Shown here one piece after another: positions 17,778 through 27,622 of a DNA stretch of 64,000 nt. The DNA is from Ancylobacter dichloromethanicus (GTDB lineage: Bacteria > Pseudomonadota > Alphaproteobacteria > Rhizobiales > Xanthobacteraceae). The notes beneath the pieces were generated by a model. It ran no database searches. It was not told where the DNA came from and was given only the letters and a program-made list of their open reading frames with translations. Numbering within the stretch: the first letter of the stretch is position 1; the number at the start of each line of letters is the position of its first letter. Both the position numbers and the translations under genes were made by a program. Location: assembly GCF_018390645.1 (NCBI RefSeq), contig NZ_JAHBGC010000046.1:1-64000 (forward strand), written 5' to 3'.

Positions 17778-17881
17778 CGGGGACACGGGGCGACGCGAAC
17801 CCTCGGATTCGCTGCCGCGTCCGGCGAAAAGCCGAGCGCAACCGCCCGTTCAGCCCCCGGCCGGGACTGACAGTGCGCGCG

Positions 17882-17910
17882 CTTATACGCGAAAGGAGCG
17901 GGAAATCAAG
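17882..17910 (-). promoter_or_regulatory. Predicted sigma-70 promoter of the rpsF operon
   Basis: On the minus strand CTTGAT (17905-17910) is followed by a 17-base spacer and TATAAG (17882-17887). CTTGAC/TATAAT with 17 bases is the alphaproteobacterial housekeeping consensus. Transcription would start near 17874 and give a leader of about 190 bases. Confidence 0.65.
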
Positions 17911-18171
17911 GTTCGACAGAGCCGATGGACGGCGCGCCGGCGGGACCTTCCGCACCCGTCTTCCCCTCGCGTGCGAATCTATAGGAGCACCGTGCCCACG
18001 CCTGTCTTCGCTGGGGAGCCGTTGTTCCCGCCCGGCATCCTCCGGCGAGGGGCGATCAGGCGTTGAGAACCCACGAGGTGGCCGGCCTGCGATGCCCTTG
18101 CAACTTGACACGGGACGCAGGGCGTTGTTCCTGCGCCCGCCAATTCTCAGCGTATAGGTCATCGCAACGTC

Positions 18172-19122
18172 ATGAGCATCGCCTTCGTTTTCCCCGGTCA
18201 GGGCAGCCAGGTCGTCGGCATGGGCAAGGCCCTCGCCGACCAGTTCCCGGTAGCCCGTGCCGTGTTCGACGAGGTCGATGCGGCGCTCGGCGAGAAGCTC
18301 TCGGCGGTCATGTGGGACGGGCCGCTCGAGACCCTGACACTGACCGCCAACACCCAGCCGGCGCTTATGGCCTCGTCGCTGGCCGCGCTTCGCGTGCTGG
18401 AAGCCGAGGCGGGGTTGGACCTCGCCCGCGATGCGGCGTTCGTGGCCGGCCATTCGCTCGGCGAATATTCGGCGCTCGCCGCCGCCGGCTCGCTTTCGAT
18501 CGCCGATACCGCCCGCTTGCTGCGCCTGCGCGGCATCGCCATGCAGGCGGCGACGCCGGTGGGCACCGGCGCCATGGCGGCGATTCTCGGGCTCGACTTC
18601 GACCAGGTCGCAGCGGTCGCGGCCGAGGCGGCCCAGGGCGAAATCTGCGACGTCGCCAATGACAATGCCCCCGGGCAGGTTGTCGTTTCCGGCCACGCTG
18701 CCGCGGTGGACCGTGCCTGCGTGATCGCCAAGCGCGAGGGGGCTTCGCGCGCCATTCTGCTGGCGGTGTCGGCGCCGTTCCACTGCCGTCTTATCGCCTC
18801 TGCTGCCAAGGCCATGCGCGAGGCGCTGGCCGGCGTGGAGGTGTGTGCGCCGAAGGTGCCGCTGGTCGCCAACGTCACGGCGGCGCCGGTGACCGATCCG
18901 GACCATATCCGCGACCTTCTGGTCCGGCAGGTGACCAGCACGGTGCGCTGGCGCGAATCCGTGTCGTTCATGGCCGAGCAGGGTGTGACCCGGCTGGTCG
19001 AGGTCGGCACCGGCAAGGTACTCGCCGGCCTCACCAAGCGCATCGCCCGTCAGGTGGCCGCGTCCAGTGTGGGCACGCCCGAGGACGTCGCCGCCTTTGC
19101 CGCCGCGCTGGCGCAGGCTTGA
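18172..19122 (+). CDS. fabD: Malonyl-CoA:ACP transacylase
   Basis: FabD loads malonyl groups onto acyl carrier protein for fatty acid synthesis. The 316-residue protein shows the FPGQGSQ oxyanion motif at residues 7-13, the nucleophile S95 in GHSLGEYSA and the catalytic H204 in APFHCRL. The length is typical. It is the first gene of fabD-fabG-acpP-fabF, the usual alphaproteobacterial order, with the divergent ribosomal operon upstream. The fabG ribosome binding site follows its stop directly. Confidence 0.97.
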   Translation: MSIAFVFPGQGSQVVGMGKALADQFPVARAVFDEVDAALGEKLSAVMWDGPLETLTLTANTQPALMASSLAALRVLEAEAGLDLARDAAFVAGHSLGEYSALAAAGSLSIADTARLLRLRGIAMQAATPVGTGAMAAILGLDFDQVAAVAAEAAQGEICDVANDNAPGQVVVSGHAAAVDRACVIAKREGASRAILLAVSAPFHCRLIASAAKAMREALAGVEVCAPKVPLVANVTAAPVTDPDHIRDLLVRQVTSTVRWRESVSFMAEQGVTRLVEVGTGKVLAGLTKRIARQVAASSVGTPEDVAAFAAALAQA

Positions 19123-19145
19123 GACAGAAATTTCAGGAGGTTCCC

Positions 19146-19883
19146 ATGTTCGATCTGACGGGGAAGACCGCACTTGTCACCGGCGCCACCGGCGGGATAG
19201 GCGGCGCCATCGCCAAGGCGCTGCACGCGCGCGGCGCCACGGTGGCAGTCTCCGGCACGCGCCGCGAGGTGCTTGAGGCGCTGGCCTCGGAGATGGGCGA
19301 GCGCACCCATGTGCTGCCCTGCGACCTGTCGAACATCGAGCAGGTGGAGCAGCTTGTGCCCCAGGCCGAGGAGGCCATGGGGGAGGTCGACATCCTCGTC
19401 AACAATGCCGGCATCACCCGCGACGGGCTGTTCGTGCGGCTGACCGACGAAATGTGGGACACGGTGATCGCGGTGAACCTCACCGCCGGCTTCCGGCTCA
19501 CCCGCGCCGCCGCGCGCTCGATGATGCGCCGGCGCACCGGCCGCATCATCGGCATCACCTCCGTCGTGGGCGTGACCGGCAATGCCGGGCAGGGCAACTA
19601 TGCCGCCGCCAAGGCCGGCATGATCGGCATGTCCAAGGCGCTCGCCAAGGAAGTGGCGGCGCGCGGGGTCACGGTGAACTGCATCGCGCCGGGTTTCATC
19701 GCCACGCCGATGACCGACGTGCTGAACGACAAGCAGAAGCAGGCGATTCTTTCCGCTGTCCCGGCCGCGCGGCTGGGGGCGCCGGAGGACATCGCGGCGG
19801 CTGCGGTCTATCTTGCATCGGACGAGGCCGGCTATGTCACGGGGCAGACGCTGCACGTGAACGGCGGGATGGCCATGATCTGA
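19146..19883 (+). CDS. fabG: 3-oxoacyl-[acyl-carrier-protein] reductase
   Basis: FabG reduces 3-oxoacyl-ACP with NADPH in each elongation cycle. This 245-residue SDR has the cofactor motif TGATGGIG at residues 12-19, NNAG at 86-89 and the catalytic triad S139, Y152 and K156. The start is fixed by AGGAGG seven to twelve bases before the ATG; the frame is open further upstream through fabD, but that part is only an out-of-frame overlap. It lies between fabD and acpP, which settles the assignment among the many SDRs. Confidence 0.96.
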   Translation: MFDLTGKTALVTGATGGIGGAIAKALHARGATVAVSGTRREVLEALASEMGERTHVLPCDLSNIEQVEQLVPQAEEAMGEVDILVNNAGITRDGLFVRLTDEMWDTVIAVNLTAGFRLTRAAARSMMRRRTGRIIGITSVVGVTGNAGQGNYAAAKAGMIGMSKALAKEVAARGVTVNCIAPGFIATPMTDVLNDKQKQAILSAVPAARLGAPEDIAAAAVYLASDEAGYVTGQTLHVNGGMAMI

Positions 19884-20121
19884 CGCCGATCTTACGATGC
19901 CCGCCGAGACCGCCGTTAACCCGCTCTTTACCGTGCTGGTTTTGGCGTTTGAAGTGTGCTAACGACCGCCACGGCTCACAGGGGTGAACACCGCAACTCC
20001 ATTGCGGAAACGTTCGGGGACCTCCTGTAATCGGGGCAGAAAACAGGCCGCCAACACCGCGTTCGCGCGGGGGCCAAATGGTACAACGTAGCAACCTCCG
20101 GATACGGACGAGGGTGAACCG

Positions 20122-20358
20122 ATGAGCGATATTGCCGAGCGCGTGAAGAAGATTGTAGCCGAGCATCTGGGCGTCGAGCCCGAGAAGGTTACCGAGAATG
20201 CGAGCTTCATCGACGACCTCGGCGCCGACAGCCTCGATACGGTCGAGCTGGTCATGGCCTTTGAAGAAGCCTTCAACTGTGAGATTCCGGACGATGCCGC
20301 CGAAACGATCCTGACGGTCGGCGACGCCATCAAGTTCCTGGAAAAGAACGCGGCCTGA
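20122..20358 (+). CDS. acpP: Acyl carrier protein
   Basis: This is a 78-residue acidic four-helix protein. S37 in [10 protein letters not shown] is the attachment site for 4'-phosphopantetheine. It carries growing acyl chains for FabD, FabG and FabF encoded around it. The 238 bases between fabG and acpP, with several AT-richer patches and an inverted repeat rich in GCGTTCGCGCG, probably hold a separate strong promoter, since ACP is needed in great excess. I could not define -35 and -10 boxes confidently. Confidence 0.97.
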   Translation: MSDIAERVKKIVAEHLGVEPEKVTENASFIDDLGADSLDTVELVMAFEEAFNCEIPDDAAETILTVGDAIKFLEKNAA

Positions 20359-20430
20359 TCGCCGCTCTCGCGCGCTGCGACGGTTCGCCGTCGCGGCGCC
20401 ACCTGGTCAGAAGTTCTCCGGAGACATCGG

Positions 20431-21693
20431 ATGAGGCGTGTCGTCGTTACCGGCCTCGGCATGGTGACGCCGCTCGGGTGCGGCGTTGACATTACCTGGC
20501 AGCGTCTGCTTGCCGGACAGAGCGGTGCCCGCCGCGTCGAGTCCTTCGACGTCTCGGACCTGTCGGCCAAGATCGCCTGCCAGTTGCCGCGTGGCGACGG
20601 CGCCGACGGCACCTTCAATCCCGATCAGTGGATGGAGCCCAAGGAGCAGCGCAAGGTCGACGACTTCATCATCTATGCGATGGCGGCGGCGACCCAGGCG
20701 CTCGACGATGCCGACTGGCACCCCGCTTCCTATGAGGACCAGTGCGCCAGCGGCGTGCTGATCGGTTCCGGCATTGGCGGCCTTCAGGGCATCGCCGAGA
20801 CCGCCCTGCTGCTGCAGGAGCGTGGCCCGCGCCGCGTGTCGCCGTTCTTCATTCCCGGCCGTCTGATCAACCTTGCCGGCGGCTATGTGTCGATCGAGCA
20901 CGGTCTCAAGGGGCCGAACCATGCGGTCGTGACCGCCTGCTCCACCGGCGCGCATGCCATTGGCGACGCGGCCCGTCTTGTGGCCTTCGGCGACGCCGAC
21001 GTGATGGTGGCGGGTGGCACCGAATCGCCGATCAACCGTCTCGCGCTTGCTGGTTTCGCCGCCTGCCGGGCTCTGTCGACCAGCTACAACGACACGCCGG
21101 AAAAGGCCTCGCGCCCCTACGACAAGGATCGCGACGGCTTTGTCATGGGCGAGGGCGCCGGCGTCGTGGTGGTCGAGGCGCTCGATCACGCGCTGGCGCG
21201 CGGCGCCAAGATCTATGGCGAGATCGTCGGCTATGGCCTGTCCGGCGATGCCTACCATATCACCGCCCCTTCCGAGGATGGCGACGGCGCTTTCCGCTGC
21301 ATGACGGCGGCGCTGAAGCGGGCGGGCATCACCCCGGCCGATATCGACTACATCAACGCCCATGGCACTTCGACCATGGCGGACGATATCGAGCTCGGCG
21401 CCGTGCAGCGGCTGCTCGGCAACAATGCCGCGAAGGTCTCGATGTCGTCGACCAAGTCGGCCATCGGCCATCTGCTCGGCGCCGCCGGCGCGGTGGAGGC
21501 GATCTTCTCGCTGCTGGCGATCCGCGACCAGGTCGCTCCGGCCACGCTCAATCTCGACAACCCCTCGACCGAGACCGCGATCGACCTCGTGCCGCACACG
21601 CCGCGCAAGCGCGAGATCGACTACGCGCTGTCGAACTCCTTCGGTTTCGGCGGCACCAACGCATCCGTTGTGTTCAAGCGCTACGCGAACTGA
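20431..21693 (+). CDS. fabF: 3-oxoacyl-[acyl-carrier-protein] synthase II
   Basis: FabF is the condensing enzyme that elongates acyl-ACP with malonyl-ACP. The 420-residue thiolase-fold enzyme has the nucleophile C170 in TACSTGAH and the two catalytic histidines H311 (NAHGTST) and H347 (SAIGHLLGAAG). The C-terminal SNSFGFGGTNASVVF is the KAS II signature. It follows acpP by 72 bases. In alphaproteobacteria it is commonly followed by mltG, as here. Confidence 0.97.
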   Translation: MRRVVVTGLGMVTPLGCGVDITWQRLLAGQSGARRVESFDVSDLSAKIACQLPRGDGADGTFNPDQWMEPKEQRKVDDFIIYAMAAATQALDDADWHPASYEDQCASGVLIGSGIGGLQGIAETALLLQERGPRRVSPFFIPGRLINLAGGYVSIEHGLKGPNHAVVTACSTGAHAIGDAARLVAFGDADVMVAGGTESPINRLALAGFAACRALSTSYNDTPEKASRPYDKDRDGFVMGEGAGVVVVEALDHALARGAKIYGEIVGYGLSGDAYHITAPSEDGDGAFRCMTAALKRAGITPADIDYINAHGTSTMADDIELGAVQRLLGNNAAKVSMSSTKSAIGHLLGAAGAVEAIFSLLAIRDQVAPATLNLDNPSTETAIDLVPHTPRKREIDYALSNSFGFGGTNASVVFKRYAN

Positions 21694-21831
21694 GCGCGCG
21701 GCGAACTGGACTCAAGGGGCGAATGCCGGGGAAGCTGCGGCTTTTCCGGCGGCGGTTTTCCCGCTTTCGCCATTTTTCCGGGTAGTCTGCCAGTGCGTTG
21801 CGCTGCCCGCCAACGCGAGGCGAGGCCCCCG

Positions 21832-22950
21832 ATGACCGATCCGACTTCCCCGACGCCGCCGGGAAAGGCGCCTGACCTGCACAAGGCGTCCCGCCGCGCG
21901 AATCATCCGCTGGTCGTCGCTGGCAGCATGGTGTTCACCCTGCTGGTGGTTTTCATTGTGCTGGGTGGCGGCGCGCTGTGGATCGGCAAGGAGCGCTATT
22001 ATGCGCCCGGCCCGCTGGCCGAGGACAAGGCGGTGATCGTGCCGAACGATTACGGCGTGATGGACATTGCCGAACTGCTGCTGAAGCAGGGCGTCATCGA
22101 CGACAAATGGGTCTTTGTCGGCGCCGCGCTCGGCACCCGCGCCTCCGGCAAGCTGAAGGCGGGCGAATACGCCTTCGCCGGCGGTGCCTCGATCCAGCAG
22201 GTGCTGAGCACCATCGTTTCCGGCAAGGTGATCGAATACACCGTCACCATTCCCGAGGGGCTGACCAGCGACCAGATCGTCGAGCGTGTGCTGGAAGTGG
22301 CGGAGCTGTCCGGCGGCGTGCGGCAGGTGCCACGCGAAGGCAGCCTGATGCCGGACACCTACAGGATCACCCGCGGCACCTCCCGCGAGGATCTGCTGCG
22401 CCGGATGGCCCGTACCCAGGACGCCACGCTGAAGGAAATCTGGGAGAAACGCGATCCCGAGCTGCCGCTCAAATCGCCCGACGAACTGGTTATCCTTGCC
22501 TCCATCGTCGAGAAGGAGACCGGCGTGCCCGAGGAACGGACCGAGGTGGCGGCGGTGTTCGTCAACCGGCTTAACCGGAAGATGCGCCTGCAGTCCGACC
22601 CGACCATCATCTACGGGCTGGTGCGCGGCAAGGGCCGGCTGGAGCGTCCGCTAACCCGCACCGACATCTCCACGCCGACGCCCTTCAACACTTATACGAT
22701 CCCCGCCTTGCCGCCGGGGCCGATCGGCAATCCGGGCCGCGCCTCGCTCGAGGCCACCGCCCGGCCGGCGAAGACCAAGAACCTCTATTTCGTCGCCGAC
22801 GGTTCCGGCGGGCACGCCTTCGCCGAGACCCTCGACCAGCACAACAAGAACGTCGCGCGCTGGCGCCAGGTCGAGCGCGAGCGCAAGGTGGACCCGTCTT
22901 CGCTGCCGGCGGGTACGTCCGGCACCACCGGCGCCACAGCCGTCGACTGA
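21832..22950 (+). CDS. mltG: Endolytic peptidoglycan transglycosylase MltG
   Basis: MltG cuts nascent glycan strands inside the chain and is thought to release or terminate them at the inner membrane. The 372-residue protein has a short cytoplasmic part, a membrane helix at about residues 28-50 and a periplasmic YceG domain with a LysM-like N-terminal part. The catalytic segment SIVEKETG at about 224-231 carries the essential glutamate, and the FNRL and SDPTIIYG motifs follow. I chose the ATG giving MTDPTSPTPP; a GTG 39 bases upstream would add a cysteine-containing extension with no support. The C-terminus is Ser/Thr/Gly-rich and variable. Confidence 0.94.
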   Translation: MTDPTSPTPPGKAPDLHKASRRANHPLVVAGSMVFTLLVVFIVLGGGALWIGKERYYAPGPLAEDKAVIVPNDYGVMDIAELLLKQGVIDDKWVFVGAALGTRASGKLKAGEYAFAGGASIQQVLSTIVSGKVIEYTVTIPEGLTSDQIVERVLEVAELSGGVRQVPREGSLMPDTYRITRGTSREDLLRRMARTQDATLKEIWEKRDPELPLKSPDELVILASIVEKETGVPEERTEVAAVFVNRLNRKMRLQSDPTIIYGLVRGKGRLERPLTRTDISTPTPFNTYTIPALPPGPIGNPGRASLEATARPAKTKNLYFVADGSGGHAFAETLDQHNKNVARWRQVERERKVDPSSLPAGTSGTTGATAVD

Positions 22951-23035
22951 CCCCTCAGCCCACGACCGGCTTGAGGCGGGGGGCGCCCGCCGTTATGGTC
23001 CGCCCGCCGCCCAGAGGGCGGGGCAGGGGGACGAC

Positions 23036-23923
23036 ATGACGCTGGCCAGCATGACGGGTTTCGCACGCACCCAGGGCACGAGCGGCGCGTGGAGCTGGGC
23101 GTGGGAGCTTAAATCGGTCAATGGCAAGGGCCTCGATGTCCGCCTGCGGCTTCCCGGCGGCTGGGAGGGGCTGGAGAACGGCCTTCGCCAGACCGCCGCG
23201 CGCGTGCTGTCGCGCGGCAATGTAAACGCCAACCTTTCGCTCACCCGCACCGACCCCGAGGTCAGCGTGCGCGTCAATGAGGACGTGCTGCGCAGCATCG
23301 CGACGTCGGTACGGCGCGTCGCCGATGAACTTGGCGCGCCGCCGGTGCAACTCGAAAGCCTTCTCGGGCTCAAGGGCGTAATGGAGATCAGCGAGGCGCA
23401 GGACAGCGAGGCGGCGCGGGCCGCGCTTGAGGCGGAGATCATCGCCGGCTTCGAACGGGCGCTGGTCGAGCTTGCCGCCATGCGGGCGCAGGAGGGCGCG
23501 GCGCTCGGCATCGTGCTGGGCGAGCGGCTCGACGGCATCGCCGCGCTCACCGCCGCCGCCGAGGCCAATCCGTCGCGCCGCCCGGAGGCGATCCGCGCCA
23601 AGCTGGCCGACCAGATTCGGGTGTTGATGGACACGGGCGCCAGCTTCGATCTCGACCGGCTTCACCAGGAGGCGCTGATGATCGCTTCCAAGGTGGATGT
23701 GCGCGAGGAACTCGACCGGCTGGTGGCCCATGTCGCCGCCGCACGCGCCATGCTGAAGGAGGGTGGCGCGATGGGGCGTCGCCTCGACTTCCTGGCGCAG
23801 GAATTCAACCGCGAGACCAACACGCTGTGCTCCAAGGCCAATGACGTGTCGCTGACCGCCATCGGGCTTGAACTCAAGGGCATGGTCGAACAGTTCCGCG
23901 AGCAGGTCCAGAACATCGAGTGA
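23036..23923 (+). CDS. YicC/YloC family endoribonuclease
   Basis: The 295-residue protein starts with LASMTGFARTQG and ends with ELKGMVEQFREQVQNIE, the two hallmark ends of the YicC family. The middle contains the long helical segment and the FLAQEFNRETNTLCSKAND motif. E. coli YicC has been shown to act as an endoribonuclease affecting small RNA decay. In many bacteria the gene is next to gmk, and here its TGA overlaps a possible GTG start of gmk. An ATG-proximal ribosome binding site is GGGGGAC. Confidence 0.92.
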   Translation: MTLASMTGFARTQGTSGAWSWAWELKSVNGKGLDVRLRLPGGWEGLENGLRQTAARVLSRGNVNANLSLTRTDPEVSVRVNEDVLRSIATSVRRVADELGAPPVQLESLLGLKGVMEISEAQDSEAARAALEAEIIAGFERALVELAAMRAQEGAALGIVLGERLDGIAALTAAAEANPSRRPEAIRAKLADQIRVLMDTGASFDLDRLHQEALMIASKVDVREELDRLVAHVAAARAMLKEGGAMGRRLDFLAQEFNRETNTLCSKANDVSLTAIGLELKGMVEQFREQVQNIE

Positions 23924-23928
23924 GCGCC

Positions 23929-24591
23929 ATGACCAGCCCTTCCCAGATTTCCGTCGTCCGCCGCGGGCTGATGCTGGTTCTGTCCTCGCCCTCCGGGGCA
24001 GGCAAGTCGACACTGGCGCAGATGCTGCTGAGAGAGCACCCGGAGATACACCTCTCCGTCTCAGTGACGACGCGCGAGCGACGCCCGAGCGAGGTGGAGG
24101 GCATCCATTATCACTTCATCAGGCGCGAGCGCTTCGAGAAACTGCGCGACGTCGGCGACCTGCTGGAATCGGCGGAAGTGCACGGCAATTTCTACGGCAC
24201 GCCGCGCGAGCCGGTTGAGAATGCGCTGGCCGCCGGCAAGGACGTGCTGTTCGACATCGACTATCAGGGAACGCTTCAGCTTTACGAGAACATGCGGTCC
24301 GATATCGTCGGCGTGTTCATTCTGCCACCCTCCGCCGGCGAGCTGAAGACGCGGCTTGAGCGGCGGGCGGAGGACGCCTCCGGGGTGATCGAGAAGCGGT
24401 TGAAGAACGCCCGCACCGAAATCGCCCACTGGCGCGAATATGACTATGTGCTGGTGAACGAAGACCTGAACGCGACCTTCATCAATCTTCAGGCGATCCT
24501 CACCGCCGAGCGCCTGCGCCGCGAACGCCAGCTCGGCCTCGCTCCCGTCGTCGAGCGGCTCGATCAGGAACTGGCGACGCTGACGTCCTGA
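23929..24591 (+). CDS. gmk: Guanylate kinase
   Basis: Gmk phosphorylates GMP to GDP with ATP. The 220-residue protein has the P-loop [10 protein letters not shown], the GMP-binding [17 protein letters not shown] and [10 protein letters not shown] segments, and the lid region [18 protein letters not shown] nine bases upstream, overlapping the yicC stop, is an alternative start. The last 28 bases overlap the convergent rsmA gene. The call is secure. Confidence 0.96.
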   Translation: MTSPSQISVVRRGLMLVLSSPSGAGKSTLAQMLLREHPEIHLSVSVTTRERRPSEVEGIHYHFIRRERFEKLRDVGDLLESAEVHGNFYGTPREPVENALAAGKDVLFDIDYQGTLQLYENMRSDIVGVFILPPSAGELKTRLERRAEDASGVIEKRLKNARTEIAHWREYDYVLVNEDLNATFINLQAILTAERLRRERQLGLAPVVERLDQELATLTS

Positions 24592-25445
24592 GCGCCGGTC
24601 CGGCGCATCGCCATCCAGGCATTGGCAAGCGCGACGAAGCCCTCCACCGGCACGCGCTCGGCACGTTCGGTCGGGGCGATTCCCGCTGCCTCCAGCAGCG
24701 CGCCGACGTCGATGCCGAGGCTTTTCAGGCTCTGGCGCAGCATCTTGCGGCGCTGGCCGAAGGCGGCCTCGGTGACGCGCTCAAGCGCCTTGCGTTCGCA
24801 GGGCGAGGGTAGGGCGCGCGGCACCAGATGCACCACCGATGAGGTGACCTTGGGTGGCGGCACGAAAGCCGAGGGCGGCACGTCGAAGGCGATGCTCGCC
24901 TGCGCCCGCCAGCCGGTGAGCACGGCGAGGCGGCCATAATGGTCCTCGCCGGGGGCGGCGACGATGCGCTCGGCCACCTCGCGCTGGAACATCAGCGTCA
25001 GGCTCTCGTACCAGGGGGGCCAGGGGTCGGCGGACAGCCAGCCGACCAGCAATGGCGTGCCGATATTATAGGGCAGGTTGGCGATGATGACGGCGCGTTC
25101 GCCCGGCGTGAGGAGGGCACGATAATCGGTCTCCAGCGCGTCGCCTTCGATGATTTCGAGCCGCCCGGGATAATGCGCGGCAACCTCGGCCAGCGCCGCC
25201 ACGCAGCGCGAATCGCGCTCGATGGCGATGACACGTCCGGGCCCGAGCGCGAGCACCGCGCGGGTCAACCCGCCCGGGCCGGGGCCGACCTCGATCACCG
25301 TCAGCCCGTCGAGCCGCCCTGCCGTGCGGGCGATCTTCGAGGTGAGGTTGAGGTCGAGCAGGAAGTTCTGGCCGAGCGATTTCAACGCGGAGAGGCCATG
25401 CTCGCGGATCACGTCGCGCAGCGGCGGCAGGCTGTCGATGCTCAT
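24564..25445 (-). CDS. rsmA: 16S rRNA (adenine1518-N6/adenine1519-N6)-dimethyltransferase
   Basis: RsmA (KsgA) dimethylates two adjacent adenines in the helix 45 loop of 16S rRNA during 30S maturation, and loss gives kasugamycin resistance. The 293-residue protein has [11 protein letters not shown] at about residues 20-30, the SAM motif [11 protein letters not shown] and the catalytic NLPYNIG. The C-terminal helical domain carries the FGQRRKMLR motif. It is the last gene of the lptF-to-rsmA operon, 17 bases after pdxA, the conserved arrangement. Confidence 0.96.
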   Translation of the reverse strand: MSIDSLPPLRDVIREHGLSALKSLGQNFLLDLNLTSKIARTAGRLDGLTVIEVGPGPGGLTRAVLALGPGRVIAIERDSRCVAALAEVAAHYPGRLEIIEGDALETDYRALLTPGERAVIIANLPYNIGTPLLVGWLSADPWPPWYESLTLMFQREVAERIVAAPGEDHYGRLAVLTGWRAQASIAFDVPPSAFVPPPKVTSSVVHLVPRALPSPCERKALERVTEAAFGQRRKMLRQSLKSLGIDVGALLEAAGIAPTERAERVPVEGFVALANAWMAMRRTGAQDVSVASS

Positions 25446-25462
25446 ACGTCGGGGCTCATGGA

Positions 25463-26524
25463 TCAGCCCGGCTGGCCATCGAGCGCCAGGTGATCGCGCA
25501 CCGAAGGCTCTCGCGCATTGGCCGCGTCACGCTCGGCCAGCCGGCGCGCCAGAAGCAGCGCCTCGATCAGGCTGGACGGGTCGGCCCGCCCGGTTCCCGC
25601 GAGGCCGAAGGCGGTGCCATGGTCCGGCGAGGTGCGTACGAAGGGCAGGCCGAGCGTGACGTTCACCGCACGGTCGAAGGCCAGCGCCTTGGCCGGCGCC
25701 AGCACCTGGTCGTGATAGGCGCCGATGGCGGCGTCATAGGTGGCGCGCGCGGCGGCATGAAACAGCGTGTCGGCGGGCAGCGGCCCGCGGGCGTCGATGC
25801 CCTGTTGGCGCAGCGTCTCGACGGCGGGTCGGGTGACGTCCTCGTCCTCGCAGCCCAGCATGCCGTCTTCGCCCGCATGCGGGTTGAGCCCGCAAATGGC
25901 AAGGCGCGGGGCGGCAATGCCGAAGCGCAGGCGCAGGTCGCGGGCGGTGATCTGCGCGGTCTCGACGAGAAGCGCATGTGTGAACAGGCGCGGCACCTCG
26001 GCCAGAGGCACGTGGATGGTGGTGGGCACGACGGCGAGCTCCGGCGACCAGATCATCATGACCGGGCGCGGCGCCGGCAGGCCGGCGAGATGCGCGAGAT
26101 ATTCGGTATGGCCGGGAAAGCCGAAGCCGTCGGCGTAGAGCACCGCCTTGGAGATCGGGTTCGTCACCACGGCGCTTGCGCGTCCGGCCTTTACCAGCGC
26201 GACGGCGCTGTCGATTGCCGCACAGGCCGCGGCTGCGCTGCTGGCGTCTGGTTTGCCGGGATCGGCTGTGGCCGTGGGGCCCGCGTTGACGACAGGCAGT
26301 GCGTCGGGAAAGAGCGCGCGCGCCTGTTCCGGCGTGCACTCCCGCACCGGCACGGCGAGGCCGAGCTGTGCGGCGCGGCGGCGCAGCAGACCGGCATCGC
26401 CGGTCACAAAGAAGGGCGGAAGGGCGCGCGCATCGCGCAGCAGCCAGGCCGCGAGGGTGATGTCGGGGCCGACGCCCGCCGGCTCGCCCGAGGTCAGTGC
26501 CAGGACCGGCGAGGGGCGTGCCAT
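25463..26524 (-). CDS. pdxA: 4-hydroxythreonine-4-phosphate dehydrogenase
   Basis: PdxA oxidises 4-phosphohydroxy-L-threonine in the DXP-dependent pathway to pyridoxal phosphate. The 353-residue protein has the [13 protein letters not shown] opening, the FPGHTEYLA metal and substrate motif, the [10 protein letters not shown] motif, and the C-terminal [12 protein letters not shown] and [11 protein letters not shown] segments. The metal-binding histidines lie in the HTE, NPHAG and YHDQ motifs. It follows surA by only seven bases and precedes rsmA, so it is co-expressed with outer-membrane biogenesis genes, as in many proteobacteria. Confidence 0.95.
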   Translation of the reverse strand: MARPSPVLALTSGEPAGVGPDITLAAWLLRDARALPPFFVTGDAGLLRRRAAQLGLAVPVRECTPEQARALFPDALPVVNAGPTATADPGKPDASSAAAACAAIDSAVALVKAGRASAVVTNPISKAVLYADGFGFPGHTEYLAHLAGLPAPRPVMMIWSPELAVVPTTIHVPLAEVPRLFTHALLVETAQITARDLRLRFGIAAPRLAICGLNPHAGEDGMLGCEDEDVTRPAVETLRQQGIDARGPLPADTLFHAAARATYDAAIGAYHDQVLAPAKALAFDRAVNVTLGLPFVRTSPDHGTAFGLAGTGRADPSSLIEALLLARRLAERDAANAREPSVRDHLALDGQPG

Positions 26525-26531
26525 GATCCGC

Positions 26532-27512
26532 TCAGCGATACTGGATCATGGCGGATCTGCGCGCGTCTTCGAGCAGCTTTTTCGAGACCGAGTCGAACTG
26601 CTTGTTCTCCAGCTCGCTGCGCACGTCACGCTTTTGGGCGCTCTCGCCGACCACCTCGCGGCGATTGCAGATCGCGATCATCTCGATGCCGGCGCGGGTG
26701 ACTTCGGGCGCGGTGAGGTGGCCGATCGGCGTGTCGTCCATGACCTTGCGCGCTGCCGCACTCACATCGCCGGAGGTGCGGATCACCGGGTCGCGCACCA
26801 CGGTCTCGCGCATGCCGCGCGCGGTTTCCACGCCGCTGTCGCAATCGGCGAACTGCTTGCGCAGGCCGTTCGCCTCCGCCATCCGCTGCGAGCGCTCTCC
26901 CTGGCTCGCGGTACGTCCCACGACAAGGACAATCTGGCGCACCGTGTACTCGGTGGTGCGCTGGGCGCGGGTGAGATCCTCGCCCTTTGACTGAAGGGCG
27001 GCGAAGACATCGGAATCGCGGATCGTCGCTACCGACGAGAAACGGCCTCGGACATAGTTGTTCCACACATAATCGGCACGCATCTTGGCCTTGAGCATGC
27101 CGGCATCGAGGCCTGACTGCGCCAGGGCCTGGGTCAGTTGTTCCGGCGAGCGGCCGCTGCGGCTGCCCATGCGGGCGAACATCTTCTCGATTTCGTCCTT
27201 GTCGGCGGTGATGCCGAAACGCTCGGCCGTGACGACCTTGAGGCGCTGGTCGATCAGCTCGTCGAGCGCCTGCTTTTGCGAAAGGTTGCGGCGCTCGGTG
27301 AGCTGGGCGAGCTTTATGCGCTGGGCGACGTCGAAGCTGGTGATGGGCTGGCCCTGCACCAGGACGAGTATCTGTTGCGCGCGGGCCGGCGGCGAGATAA
27401 GTGCCGTGGCGGCGAAGGCCGCGCAGCCGAGGAGCAGCGCGCAAACGATCTGCCCCGCGGCCCGATGACGGCCGGCACGCCAGCCATCCCGTATCCAAGA
27501 CCGTCCGAGCAT
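26532..27512 (-). CDS. surA: SurA-like periplasmic chaperone / peptidyl-prolyl isomerase
   Basis: The 326-residue protein has an N-terminal signal region (hydrophobic at about residues 20-40, ending PPARAQ), then the SurA N-terminal domain beginning ILVLVQGQPITSFDVAQRI and helices to about residue 165. A single parvulin-like region follows, then the C-terminal helix. E. coli SurA has two parvulin domains and 428 residues, and this one is shorter as in other Rhizobiales. SurA escorts outer-membrane proteins, notably LptD, to the Bam complex, which fits its place right after lptD. I chose the ATG preceded by GGAGAG; a 38-residue upstream extension is rich in arginine and lacks a binding site. 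The isomerase activity is inferred. Confidence 0.88.
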   Translation of the reverse strand: MLGRSWIRDGWRAGRHRAAGQIVCALLLGCAAFAATALISPPARAQQILVLVQGQPITSFDVAQRIKLAQLTERRNLSQKQALDELIDQRLKVVTAERFGITADKDEIEKMFARMGSRSGRSPEQLTQALAQSGLDAGMLKAKMRADYVWNNYVRGRFSSVATIRDSDVFAALQSKGEDLTRAQRTTEYTVRQIVLVVGRTASQGERSQRMAEANGLRKQFADCDSGVETARGMRETVVRDPVIRTSGDVSAAARKVMDDTPIGHLTAPEVTRAGIEMIAICNRREVVGESAQKRDVRSELENKQFDSVSKKLLEDARRSAMIQYR

Positions 27513-27622
27513 TTTCTCTCCACTCTCCCCTTCGGCGAGCCGCATCGCGTCTCTTCCGTAACGTCGCCGCCTTGTCCGCGCTGTTCTGGTCGGCGGATGT
27601 GGCGTCAATGCGACGTCACTGA

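Larger units (their letters stand above)
17686..18171. other. Divergent intergenic region between rpsF and fabD
   Basis: The region has no convincing gene. The part next to rpsF holds its leader: a small hairpin CCGCA-CTAT-TGCGG (17708-17721), the larger switch-like hairpins and a promoter, described separately. The fabD side has a CTTGACA at 18104-18110 that matches the alphaproteobacterial -35 consensus, but the hexamer 17 bases downstream (GTTCCT) is a poor -10, so I do not call it a promoter. A CGCAGG/CCTGCG inverted repeat (18116-18121 and 18130-18135) lies just after it. Confidence 0.6.

Noticed and set aside
18104-18133. sigma-70 promoter for fabD
   Set aside because: CTTGACA is a good -35, but the -10 at 17 bases is GTTCCT, a poor match. 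Not reported as a promoter.
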